A stretch of 19,233 bases of DNA, from NCBI GenBank assembly GCA_003512525.1, contig DOQG01000007.1, forward strand, positions 20,370 through 39,602, written 5' to 3'. The DNA is from Oscillospiraceae bacterium. Its GTDB lineage: Bacteria > Bacillota > Clostridia > Oscillospirales > Ruminococcaceae. The position numbers and the translations under genes are program-made. Positions 1 through 6,495 of this stretch are shown in pieces. Each line of letters begins with the position of its first letter. Position 1 is the stretch's first letter. The notes under the pieces are model-generated. The model ran no database searches, was not told the DNA's origin, and saw nothing but the letters and a program-made list of their open reading frames with translations.

Positions 1-300
1 CTAAGTGAGCGTCAGCGACCCGCTTATGCAAACTTTTAAAACTCAGTCGTTTGTATGTCTTATAGCCAACACCCTTGCGGGGTATGGGTGTGAGTAAGGA
101 AAGAGGGAGCACGAGGGAGAGAACATAAGGGATAGGGATAGGGGCTGCCAAGTCCCTCTCCCTAGTCCCTTTGGTTCTTTCCCTCGTTCATAGCAGCAAC
201 GTTATTAACCGGAATAGCGAACCCGAGAAGTGCTATCCTGCAAAGAGAACTATCGGGAGCTTGCTGTCGGTATTAAATACTAAAATGATATAGTAGAAGT
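1..300 (+). ncRNA. Candidate large structured noncoding RNA, 5' end possibly outside the window
   Basis: No credible reading frame occupies this stretch, but the plus strand folds into consecutive helices. Seen: a hairpin TAAGTG/CGCTTA with inner GTC/GAC (about 2-25); ATGCAAAC (26-33) with GTTTGTAT (49-56); ACACCC (69-74) with GGGTGT (86-91); a long imperfect hairpin from 111 to 187, purine-rich in its 5' arm and pyrimidine-rich in its 3' arm; CAGCAA (194-199) with TTGCTG (261-266), enclosing ATAGC (214-218) with GCTAT (232-236). The loop of that inner hairpin carries CCCGA (222-226), which can pair with TCGGG (253-257), giving a pseudoknot. A strong terminator follows at 310-360. One long variable hairpin plus a pseudoknot and a terminator is typical of a large bacterial ncRNA. 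The clostridial raiA (ARRPOF) RNA is the family I would test first, but I cannot confirm the match from memory. The strand is inferred from the terminator and G-U pairs. Confidence 0.55.
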
Positions 301-309
301 GACCCATAC

Positions 310-360
310 AAAAAGTGAGCCGAGCGCACTATTCATTGCGCTTCGACTCACTTTTTCTTT
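310..360 (+). terminator. Bidirectional intrinsic terminator
   Basis: AAAAAGTGAG (310-319) pairs with CTCACTTTTT (347-356), and the stem continues through GCGCA/TGCGC with one bulge. A T-rich tail follows on the plus strand, and the A-run before the stem gives a T-run on the minus strand. It can end the putative RNA on the left and the efp operon coming from the right. Confidence 0.8.
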
Positions 361-397
361 TTCAGGTTGTGTTACAACCCCTTATAGTTAACATCAA

Positions 398-853
398 TTA
401 TTCGTGGTCGTGGTGGCAACCGCAATCGCATTCCTCGTCCTCTAAGCAGCTGAGGTCAAACTCAAGTGTTTCACCACAGTTGGGGCAGGGAATTTCGCCT
501 GACTGGATAACATCGAAATCAACAGTGATAGTGTTGCCACAGCTGGGGCAAGTCACTTCGTACATATCATCGTCGAAGTCGTCCTCGTCACAGCAGTCAT
601 CACAATCACAGTCATCGTAATCGTCCTCATCTTCGCCGTAAACAACATCTTCAAGGCAGTCAACGCTTTCTTCCATATCGGTCATAACGTCTGCCACATC
701 GTTCAGCTCTTCGTCTATATCGCCGAGTGTCAGTGCAATATCGTCAAGCACGTCAACGATAGCAGCGAGCACTTTGCCTTCCTTTGTTGAATCATCAACA
801 CCCAGACCTTCTGCAAGTCCCTTGATGTATGATACCTTTTCTGCAACTGTCAT
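398..853 (-). CDS. CD1247-type N-terminal domain protein with acidic Cys-rich tract and zinc ribbon
   Basis: This 151-residue protein starts at an ATG at 853, 5 to 10 bases after a good AGGAGG site. Residues 1 to about 68 are a helical, acidic domain rich in Val, Leu and Asp, like the family named after Clostridioides difficile CD1247. Residues about 73-97 are almost only Asp, Glu and Cys, with a DCDCDDCC core. A zinc ribbon follows, CPSCG at about 102-106 and CPNCG at about 122-126, and the end is CDCGCHHDHE, another potential metal ligand cluster. It lies 55 bases after efp on the same strand, so the two are probably cotranscribed. The ribbon suggests metal or nucleic acid binding, but the function is unknown. 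The domain name rests on recalled family appearance; the coding call is secure. Confidence 0.8.
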   Translation of the reverse strand: MTVAEKVSYIKGLAEGLGVDDSTKEGKVLAAIVDVLDDIALTLGDIDEELNDVADVMTDMEESVDCLEDVVYGEDEDDYDDCDCDDCCDEDDFDDDMYEVTCPSCGNTITVDFDVIQSGEIPCPNCGETLEFDLSCLEDEECDCGCHHDHE

Positions 854-908
854 AGTAAAAATCCTCCTTTTACTTTCGGTAGTTACATATAGTAATCACG
901 TTCTGCGA

Positions 909-1475
909 TTACTTGTTTGTAACACGCTCCATATATTCACCTGTTCTTGTATCGATACGGATAATATCGCCGATCTCTACGAACAGAGGAACACGGATCT
1001 CTGCGCCTGTTTCAAGAGTAGCGGGCTTAGTTACGTTTGTAGCTGTATCGCCTCTGAAACCGGGGTCTGTATCTGTAATTTCAAGCTCTACAAAGTTGGG
1101 GGGCTCTACGCCGAATACCTTACCCTTGTAAGAGAGAATTTTACATACCATATTTTCCTTAACAAACTTGAAGTTGTCTGAAAGCTCTGCCTTGTTTATC
1201 GGTACATCTTCGTAAGTTTCGGAATCCATGAAGTGATAAAGGTCACCGTCGTTATAGGTGTACTCCATATCCTTTCTCTCAACGTATGCTGTGGGGAACT
1301 TAGCTGTGGGGTTGTAGGACTTTTCAACTACCGAACCCGTAATTACGTTTCTGATCTTGGTTCTTACGAAAGCGGCACCTTTACCGGGCTTTACGTGCTG
1401 GAACTCAATGATCTGCATTACGTTGCCGTCCTCTTCAAAGGTCATGCCGTTTCTGAAATCGCCTGCTGTGATCAT
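909..1475 (-). CDS. efp: Translation elongation factor P
   Basis: EF-P binds between the P and E sites of the ribosome and relieves stalling on consecutive prolines. The protein has 188 residues, the normal length. The N-terminal KOW-like domain begins with ITAGDFRNGM and has the conserved loop VKPGKGAAF, whose tip is Lys32, the position that is post-translationally modified in Bacillus EF-P. The OB domains follow, with PNFVELEITDTDPG and GDTATNVTKPATLETGA as typical signatures and a C-terminal GDIIRIDTRTGEYMERV. The ATG at 1475 follows a GGAGGT site. It is first in a two-gene operon with the zinc-ribbon protein. The Xaa-Pro peptidase gene that often precedes efp in Firmicutes is not here. 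No modification enzyme is visible in the window. Confidence 0.97.
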   Translation of the reverse strand: MITAGDFRNGMTFEEDGNVMQIIEFQHVKPGKGAAFVRTKIRNVITGSVVEKSYNPTAKFPTAYVERKDMEYTYNDGDLYHFMDSETYEDVPINKAELSDNFKFVKENMVCKILSYKGKVFGVEPPNFVELEITDTDPGFRGDTATNVTKPATLETGAEIRVPLFVEIGDIIRIDTRTGEYMERVTNK

Positions 1476-1574
1476 ATTTTAAAATACCTCCGTATATTTT
1501 ATCGGGTTTATGCGGAAAATACCGCTGCTGAAAGCCGTTTTTTGTTTTTAATCTCTCAGCCCCATATTCTATCT

Positions 1575-1602
1575 ATTATATTTTACATTATTCCGACCGT
1601 AA
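1575..1602 (-). promoter_or_regulatory. Candidate efp promoter
   Basis: On the minus strand a perfect -10 box TATAAT (1575-1580) lies 16 bases after TTACGG (1597-1602), a mediocre -35 box. This gives an efp leader of about 90 bases. The -10 is convincing; the -35 is not. Confidence 0.4.
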
Positions 1603-1803
1603 TTGCAATACCTTTTTGAAAATTTTTATCAATTCGTGCTCTGTATTCTGTTTTCTTTATTACCTTGACCGTTTTGAAGCATCGCATTTCAACGGAAGAA
1701 ATTTTCAATTAAGCAAATTAAGCTATTATTTTGCCTAAATTTCCGTGTAACGATGTTACAATAGGTCAATATGTGGAAAATACGGGGTAGCGTTTGTGCA
1801 TTA

Positions 1804-1832
1804 TCAACAAAAAAGCAATGTTGCTTTGTTGA
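1804..1832. repeat. Inverted repeat upstream of the surface protein promoter
   Basis: TCAACAAA and AGCAA on one side mirror TTGCTTTGTTGA on the other, with two extra A residues in the left arm. The right arm ends ten bases before the -35 box at 1842. It may be a binding site for a regulator of the gene at 1931. The rest of the 1476-1930 gap is AT-rich and shows no reading frame I trust. Confidence 0.4.
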
Positions 1833-1841
1833 GTTTGCCTA

Positions 1842-1870
1842 TTGAATATAAAAACGATTTCATTTATAAT
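1842..1870 (+). promoter_or_regulatory. Promoter of the surface protein gene
   Basis: TTGAAT (1842-1847), 17 bases, TATAAT (1865-1870). This is a near-consensus sigma-A promoter and gives an untranslated leader of about 54 bases before the ATG at 1931. Confidence 0.75.
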
Positions 1871-1930
1871 GAAGATAGCAAATTTGATATTTGTGTAAAT
1901 CCCAAAAAACTCTAAATGGAGGACATTACA

Positions 1931-2776
1931 ATGAAGTTAAGAAAGATAATGGCCGGTATCATCGCTACATCAGTAGCAGGTACAATGGCTGTTGCAGCAT
2001 CAGCACAGTATGATGCATCCATTATGTATGCTGACGCTGACTGGTATCCCTCAATTATGGATGCTTCCGGTCATGCAGAGGACGCTGCTTCGGGCACAGT
2101 CACAGAGTGGACAGCAGGCACTCAAGAAGTTACTAAGGACGGTACATACACAGTATCTGTCGCTGACATCAAGGCTTCCGCTGTTGATGAAGAAACAGGC
2201 GAAGAAACAATGGCAGCTGTAACAGCTGAGGGCGCCATGGTTTTCAATGTTGATATTGTAGATCTCGCTAAGGATTTAGGCATAGGCGCTGACGCTGAAG
2301 GTTACGATGACCTCAAGACCGGTGCTGAGAAGATGGAATTCGCTAAGTCAAAGGGTGTTAACGTAACAGACGTTAAGATCTCTCAGACAAAGGACGGCGA
2401 AACAACAGAAGTTGCTGTTGATTCAAACAAGATTCTCTTTGGTGATATCGAAGGTAACGGCAAGCTCCGTATCGAGCTTTACAACGAGTACGGCGATACA
2501 AAGAATGACGCTCCTTTAAAGGTTTCTGACCTCTTCTTCAATGAGAAGCTCGAAGTAACATTCACAATCTCAGGTATCGACGCTATCCTGAACGGCGGCA
2601 GCACAACTCCTGATGAAACAGACGCTCCCGCTACAGACGCTCCCGCTACAGATGCTCCTACAGCCGGTGATTCTACAAAGGACAACACAAACACAGGTGT
2701 TGAAGGCGTAGCAGCAGTTGCAGGCGTTGCTATCGTAGCTGCAGGTGCAGTTATCGTTGCTAAGAAGAGAAAGTAA
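1931..2776 (+). CDS. Secreted surface protein with C-terminal anchor-like tail
   Basis: The start is taken at ATG 1931, because the in-frame ATG at 1916 lies inside the GGAGG ribosome site; this gives 281 residues. A signal peptide (MKLRKIMAG, hydrophobic stretch, cleavage probable after AASA) leads into an acidic extracellular domain of about 190 residues that I do not recognise. A Thr/Pro/Ala/Asp linker with three TDAPA-type repeats follows, then NTNTGVEG, about 20 hydrophobic residues and KKRK. This end resembles a sorting signal (motif, membrane span, positive tail) but lacks LPXTG; related gut Clostridia have such NTGV tails. Codon choice is strongly biased (GCT, GAC, AAG, CTC), suggesting high expression. 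The gene stands alone with its own promoter and terminator. It is probably a wall- or membrane-held surface protein; the ligand is unknown. Confidence 0.85.
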   Translation: MKLRKIMAGIIATSVAGTMAVAASAQYDASIMYADADWYPSIMDASGHAEDAASGTVTEWTAGTQEVTKDGTYTVSVADIKASAVDEETGEETMAAVTAEGAMVFNVDIVDLAKDLGIGADAEGYDDLKTGAEKMEFAKSKGVNVTDVKISQTKDGETTEVAVDSNKILFGDIEGNGKLRIELYNEYGDTKNDAPLKVSDLFFNEKLEVTFTISGIDAILNGGSTTPDETDAPATDAPATDAPTAGDSTKDNTNTGVEGVAAVAGVAIVAAGAVIVAKKRK

Positions 2777-2812
2777 TTTCTGTTCACGGTAAAGTACATT
2801 AAAATGTAACAT

Positions 2813-2845
2813 AAGCCCACGCATTTCGGTGCGTGGGCTTTTTGT
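2813..2845 (+). terminator. Intrinsic terminator of the surface protein gene
   Basis: AAGCCCACGCA (2813-2823) pairs perfectly with TGCGTGGGCTT (2830-2840) around a six-base loop and runs into TTTTTGTG. It is a strong, textbook terminator 37 bases after the stop codon. Confidence 0.95.
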
Positions 2846-3098
2846 GTATGATTTTTCATAAAGCAACGGGGGAGGTTGTGATACAATTCCTCGGCTTATC
2901 ATGTTTCACTGAAATTGCAATGCAACATATTGTAAAAAAGTCAGAACAATAAATATTGTGCTAGCATCGCTGAAAACAGTTTCTATACCAATAAGAGAAA
3001 AACGTTTTTTGATGAGCTTTCCTCAACAGCCGGCGACAATCACGGAGCGAAGGTTTACGGAACGCGCTGAAGCGAATTGCCGCAAAATAAAGCTTTAT

Positions 3099-3130
3099 CC
3101 CCGAAAATTTCGGGGAATTTTCTATATTTT
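3099..3130 (+). terminator. Terminator-like hairpin before the GntR operon
   Basis: CCCCGAAA and TTTCGGGG form a compact palindrome (3099-3115) followed by AATTTTCTATATTTTT. It sits just before the operon promoter at 3143 and may shield it from read-through. The gene-free stretch 2777-3208 otherwise holds the terminator at 2813 and this promoter; the short open frame in its middle has no ribosome site and no protein-like content. Confidence 0.55.
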
Positions 3131-3142
3131 TAAGAAAAAATA

Positions 3143-3190
3143 TTGACAAAATCAAAAAGCGTGCTATACTGTGATTAGTGTATATACACA
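3143..3190 (+). promoter_or_regulatory. Promoter with overlapping GntR/YtrA-type operator
   Basis: TTGACA (3143-3148), 16 bases, TATACT (3165-3170) is a near-consensus promoter. Eight bases downstream lies the perfect 12-base palindrome GTGTATATACAC (3178-3189), covering the expected transcription start. GTGTA..TACAC half-sites are what YtrA-subfamily GntR repressors bind, and the first gene encodes one. Autorepression is therefore very likely. Confidence 0.8.
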
Positions 3191-3208
3191 GATTACAAGG
3201 AGAAGACT

Positions 3209-3583
3209 ATGAATATCATTTTAAGCAACAGTTCAAACGAGTCGATTTATGCGCAGATTGAGGCTCAAGTTAAGCAGCAGATAATGAGTGGGGAGCTTTC
3301 GCCCGGGGAAGCTCTGCCGTCGATGAGAACGCTTGCGTCGCAGCTCAGGATAAGCGTTATCACGACAAAACGCGCCTACGAGGAGCTTGAGCGCGATGGC
3401 TTTATCGAGAACTTCGCCGGAAAGGGCTGCTTTGTAAAGCGGCAGAACACGGATTTTCTGCGTGAAGAAGCGGTTCGTCAGACCGAAGAGCTTCTGGGGA
3501 AAGTCTGCGAAAAGGCGAGGATTTGCGGTCTAACCGCAGATGAGCTTAAGGAAATGATTGACATTATTTACGGAGGAGAATGA
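3209..3583 (+). CDS. GntR-family transcriptional regulator, YtrA subfamily
   Basis: This 124-residue regulator starts at ATG 3209 after an AAGGAG site. Residues about 10-77 form the GntR winged helix: IYAQIEAQVKQQIMSGEL, then PGEALPSMRTLASQLRIS and VITTKRAYEELERDGFI with the wing AGKGCFV. The remaining roughly 45 residues form a short helical tail in place of a large effector domain, which defines the YtrA subfamily. Such proteins repress ABC transporter operons and respond, in known Bacillus cases, to wall-active antibiotics; that inducer is not shown here. It is the first gene of a four-gene operon, and a fitting palindrome overlaps its own promoter. Its stop lies one base from the next start. 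Confidence 0.93.
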   Translation: MNIILSNSSNESIYAQIEAQVKQQIMSGELSPGEALPSMRTLASQLRISVITTKRAYEELERDGFIENFAGKGCFVKRQNTDFLREEAVRQTEELLGKVCEKARICGLTADELKEMIDIIYGGE

Positions 3584-3584
3584 A

Positions 3585-4463
3585 ATGTGCGATTATCAGA
3601 ACGCAATTGAAATCAGCGGCTTAACGAAGCACTATGACGGGTTCACGCTCGACAATGTGAGCTTTAGCGTGCCCGTTGGGAGCATAATGGGGTTTATCGG
3701 ACAAAACGGCGCGGGAAAATCCACGACAATAAAGGCGATTTTGAATATCATCGGGGTTGACGGCGGCGAAATAAAGCTGCTCGGAAAAGATTACATTAAG
3801 GACGAATACGAGGTAAAATCGCAGATTGCTGCGGTTTTCGACGAGCTTCCGTTCTACGACAAATTCAACGCAGTGCAGATAAACACGCTGTTTCGCGGGC
3901 TTTACAAGACTTGGGACAGCAAAACGTACTTCGGTTATATAGAGCGTTTCGGACTGCCGAAAAAGAAAAAGCTGAAGGATTTCTCAAAGGGAATGAAAAT
4001 GAAGCTGCAAATCGCAACGGCGCTTTCGCACGGCGCAAAGCTGCTGATAATGGACGAGGCGACGACGGGGCTTGACCCTGTTGTAAGAAACGAAATTCTC
4101 GATATTTTCCGCGAGTATTTGCAGGACGAAACTAACAGTATTCTTATGTCCTCGCATATAACAAGCGACCTTGAAAAAATCGCGGACTGCGTGACGTTTA
4201 TCGACAAGGGAAAAATACTTCTTTCGGGCGTCAAGGACGAAATTCTGGAAAACCACGGCTTGATAAAGTGCCGAAAAGAGGAGCTTTCGGAGATTGCGAA
4301 AGAGGATTACATAAGCGCGAGAATAAGCGATTTCGGCGCGGAAGCAATGGTTTCGGACAGAGAAGCCTGCCATAAAAAATACCCTTCCCTGCTTACCGAA
4401 AAAACAACGCTCGAGGAAATAATGCTGTTTTATGTAAACCGTGAGAAAAAGGAGTGGAGCTGA
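3585..4463 (+). CDS. ABC transporter ATP-binding protein (YtrB-like)
   Basis: The start is placed at ATG 3585, which follows GGAGGAGA and lies one base after the GntR stop; an in-frame upstream start at 3558 would overlap that gene and lacks such a site. The 292-residue product has Walker A GQNGAGKST (39-47), a signature FSKGMK (133-138) in place of LSGGQ, Walker B LLIMDE (153-158), the D-loop GLD and the switch His191. After about residue 215 comes a charged C-terminal extension of about 75 residues, common in exporter ATPases of this kind. The segment between Walker A and the signature reads AAVFDELPFYDKF, without an obvious Q-loop glutamine, as in other YtrB-like proteins. It energises the two membrane proteins encoded next; the substrate is unknown. 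Confidence 0.94.
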   Translation: MCDYQNAIEISGLTKHYDGFTLDNVSFSVPVGSIMGFIGQNGAGKSTTIKAILNIIGVDGGEIKLLGKDYIKDEYEVKSQIAAVFDELPFYDKFNAVQINTLFRGLYKTWDSKTYFGYIERFGLPKKKKLKDFSKGMKMKLQIATALSHGAKLLIMDEATTGLDPVVRNEILDIFREYLQDETNSILMSSHITSDLEKIADCVTFIDKGKILLSGVKDEILENHGLIKCRKEELSEIAKEDYISARISDFGAEAMVSDREACHKKYPSLLTEKTTLEEIMLFYVNREKKEWS

Positions 4464-5176
4464 TGAAGTGGCTAATTTACAGCGAACTTGCGCGCTCACG
4501 GAAAAGCGCGGTTTTATCCGTAATATTCGCGGTTCTCGCGGTGGGAATTTTCGTGCTGATTGCGCTGAGCTTCAATTACGGAAACCTCGGAAAGCTGCCG
4601 ATAGAAGCGAAAGAGAGCTTTTTTGATATGAACAACTCGGTTTCTGTTCCGCTGATTGCGATAATATCGGGATTTATCATTGACGCGGCGATAGACGGGA
4701 GCAGAGAAGCCAATTTGTGTTACAGATTGTTCCGCCGCTCGACGCCGATTTCACCGCTTAAATACTCGGCGGTAAACGTTATTATGATGAGTATATATCT
4801 CGTAATCGGTCTGGGGCTTGCGTTTGGATTATCGGCGGTTGTTTTAGCGGTATCGGGGCTTGCGTTTACAGCTGAACACGCCGCCGCAATATTCGCCTGC
4901 ATAGAAGTCGTGCTTATGATGAACGTGATAATGACGATATTTCAGGCTTCTTCGCGCGTATCCAAGGACAAAGCGGGAATTATGATGATTACTATGTTTT
5001 GTATTCCGATGTTTCTTATATTTCTCATCACGCAGGGAACGGCATTTGAGATTTCGCAGGAGGATATAACAGGTTTTTTCTTAAAGCTTTTCCCGTTTTC
5101 GCCTCTTATAATTTTGGGATTGCTCGCTGCGTGCCTGCTCCTGACGGCTGCGGGAATAAAAAGGAGGGAGAAATAA
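4463..5176 (+). CDS. ABC-2 type membrane permease, first subunit
   Basis: ATG 4463 overlaps the ATPase stop (TGATG) and follows AAAAAGGAG; a GTG nine bases upstream falls inside that site and is rejected. The 237-residue protein has about six membrane segments: residues about 17-37, 60-78, 103-130, 140-160, 173-193 and 215-232. Between them is a charged cytoplasmic loop, GSREANLCYRLFRRSTPISP, of the type that touches the ATPase in ABC-2 exporters. The tail KRREK is cytoplasmic. The adjacent permease gene has related organisation, so the two probably form a heterodimer around one ATPase pair. It is overlapped at its end by the next gene, indicating translational coupling. Confidence 0.85.
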   Translation: MKWLIYSELARSRKSAVLSVIFAVLAVGIFVLIALSFNYGNLGKLPIEAKESFFDMNNSVSVPLIAIISGFIIDAAIDGSREANLCYRLFRRSTPISPLKYSAVNVIMMSIYLVIGLGLAFGLSAVVLAVSGLAFTAEHAAAIFACIEVVLMMNVIMTIFQASSRVSKDKAGIMMITMFCIPMFLIFLITQGTAFEISQEDITGFFLKLFPFSPLIILGLLAACLLLTAAGIKRREK

Positions 5177-5874
5177 TGCGCGGATTGTTGTATAATCAGT
5201 TCGGGACGTTCAGAATGCCATTAATATGTATATCCGTTATGTCGGTCGTTTTCCTTATCGTCACAATAGTCGACAGCCAAAACAGCTATTCCGTGGATTT
5301 TGGATTAAACGCCTGTATAATAATGCCATATATAATCTTTTTGCTGATAAACGCCGAGCTTTTTCGATTTTCAGAAAACCAAAAGTGGCGCAATTTTGCG
5401 ATATCAACGCCGATTTCAGTCAAAGGACAGGTCGCCGTGAAGTACGTTTTCACGATAATGATTTACGCGACGATATTGCTTTTCGGTGTGTTTGGCTGCT
5501 TTATAGCAACGCTAATGACAGGCGAAAATCAATTCACGCATATGCAGGCGGGGCTGATTTTCTTCGGAATTTCGCTTATTCTCAACTCGTTCGATTATCC
5601 GTTCTATTTTCGGTTCGGCTCGGAGAACGGCTCGCGAATTAAAGCGGCGTCGATACTTTTCGTGATAATTCTGGTGCTGATTTACGGGCTTTTCGGAGAT
5701 GTTTCGTTTCTTTTCGGGGACTCCTCCGCGCAGGACTTGTATAATTTTATGAAAAGCCCGCCGATAAAGCTGATGACTTGGCTTATTCCGACAATATCGG
5801 TTGCGCTTTTCGTTATTTCTTATATAGTATCGCTATCGTTGTGCAGAAAAGGAATTGAACGGAGCGAGAGTTAG
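5176..5874 (+). CDS. ABC-2 type membrane permease, second subunit
   Basis: ATG 5176 overlaps the preceding stop (TAATG) and follows AAGGAGGG. The product is 232 residues with about six hydrophobic segments and a short basic end. The motif FRFSENQKWRNFAISTPISVKGQ after the second segment resembles the ATPase-contacting loop seen in the first permease (STPISPLKYS there, STPISVKGQV here), which supports a common origin of the two. It is the last gene of the operon; hairpins follow within 70 bases. The operon has no extracellular binding protein, so export or wall-stress detoxification is likelier than uptake. Confidence 0.82.
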   Translation: MRGLLYNQFGTFRMPLICISVMSVVFLIVTIVDSQNSYSVDFGLNACIIMPYIIFLLINAELFRFSENQKWRNFAISTPISVKGQVAVKYVFTIMIYATILLFGVFGCFIATLMTGENQFTHMQAGLIFFGISLILNSFDYPFYFRFGSENGSRIKAASILFVIILVLIYGLFGDVSFLFGDSSAQDLYNFMKSPPIKLMTWLIPTISVALFVISYIVSLSLCRKGIERSES

Positions 5875-5879
5875 AAGCG

Positions 5880-5910
5880 GCGGGGGTCGCTTCGCTCCAG
5901 TCGCTCCCGC
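5880..5910 (+). other. GC-rich imperfect hairpin after the ABC operon
   Basis: GCGGGGGT (5880-5887) can pair with CGCTCCCGC (5902-5910) with two G-U pairs. A weak T-rich stretch, CTTTTTC, comes 16 bases later. It may help end transcription of the ABC operon, but the poor T tract leaves this unsettled. Confidence 0.35.
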
Positions 5911-5941
5911 GGGGTTTAAGATCTTTTTCTGAATAAAATTC

Positions 5942-5970
5942 AGCCGTTGCACATTATTTGTGCAACGGCT
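5942..5970. terminator. Convergent terminator hairpin
   Basis: AGCCGTTGCACA and TGTGCAACGGCT form a perfect 12-base stem around a TTATT loop. It lies between the ends of convergent genes, the ABC operon and the RNHCP gene, and neither side has a long T-run. It probably serves both directions. Confidence 0.75.
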
Positions 5971-5989
5971 CGTTTCGCTGTCTGTATGC

Positions 5990-6430
5990 TTATTTGCTTT
6001 CTTTGCCGAAATTGGATGATAATGCGTTGAGAGGAAACGGCGGATTAGCAAGCGGTTTGCAGGCAAGCGACAACAGCAGATATTCGTTGTCGTCAGCCGC
6101 TATCCTGTTGATTTTCAGCTCGCCGCATTTCTTACAGCGGTGTATCAGCGCCCATTCGCCGTCCGGACGGACATAAATGCTGATAGGCTCCATAATTCCG
6201 CCGCAATCGGCTGAGCGGTCGCCCGGTATATTGTCAAGGTGTATGCTTGACAGGCAGTGAGGGCAGTGGTTGCGGTTATTTGTCCCGCAGTCCTTTACGG
6301 TGATGAACTTTCCGCAGGCTTTGCAGTTAAAGCCCTCGTCCTGCGTTCCGTCATCGGTCACTACAGTGTGATATTCTGTTTCTCTGTGGATATTTTTTAC
6401 GGGCTCGTCCGTGCGTCTGCGTCTGTTCAT
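5990..6430 (-). CDS. RNHCP domain zinc-ribbon protein
   Basis: The 146-residue protein has the family-naming motif RNHCPHC at about residues 53-59. A CxxC pair (CKAC) lies about 18 residues before it and RCKKCG about 40 after it, so it probably binds two zinc ions. DNIPGDRSADCGG and IYVRPDGEWALIHRC are typical of the family. The first 30 residues are basic and polar (MNRRRR), fitting nucleic acid contact, but no function is established. The start ATG 6430 follows AAAGGACAG. It lies downstream of a strong terminator of the carboxylase operon with no clear promoter between, so its expression may depend on read-through. Confidence 0.85.
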   Translation of the reverse strand: MNRRRRTDEPVKNIHRETEYHTVVTDDGTQDEGFNCKACGKFITVKDCGTNNRNHCPHCLSSIHLDNIPGDRSADCGGIMEPISIYVRPDGEWALIHRCKKCGELKINRIAADDNEYLLLSLACKPLANPPFPLNALSSNFGKESK

Positions 6431-6458
6431 TTTTCTGTCCTTTTCAAGTTATTAAAAA

Positions 6459-6482
6459 CGGCAGGTGTATTTCAACCTGCCG
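6459..6482 (-). terminator. Terminator of the carboxylase operon
   Basis: On the minus strand CGGCAGGT pairs with ACCTGCCG around an eight-base loop and is followed directly by TTTTTAATAA. It lies 14 bases after the stop of the oadA-like gene. Confidence 0.88.
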
Positions 6483-6495
6483 CAGTTAAGTTTAA

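Noticed and set aside
315..620. Ser/Gln-rich open frame on the plus strand
   Set aside because: It begins inside the terminator hairpin and its repeats are the reverse of the Asp/Cys tract of the real minus-strand gene.
2958..3146. 62-codon open frame between the surface protein and the GntR operon
   Set aside because: No ribosome binding site, no promoter; it runs through a terminator-like hairpin and the -35 box at 3143.
5880..5910. Thought of as a dispersed mobile or REP-type element
   Set aside because: There is only one copy in the window and pairing is imperfect, so I list it as a simple hairpin.
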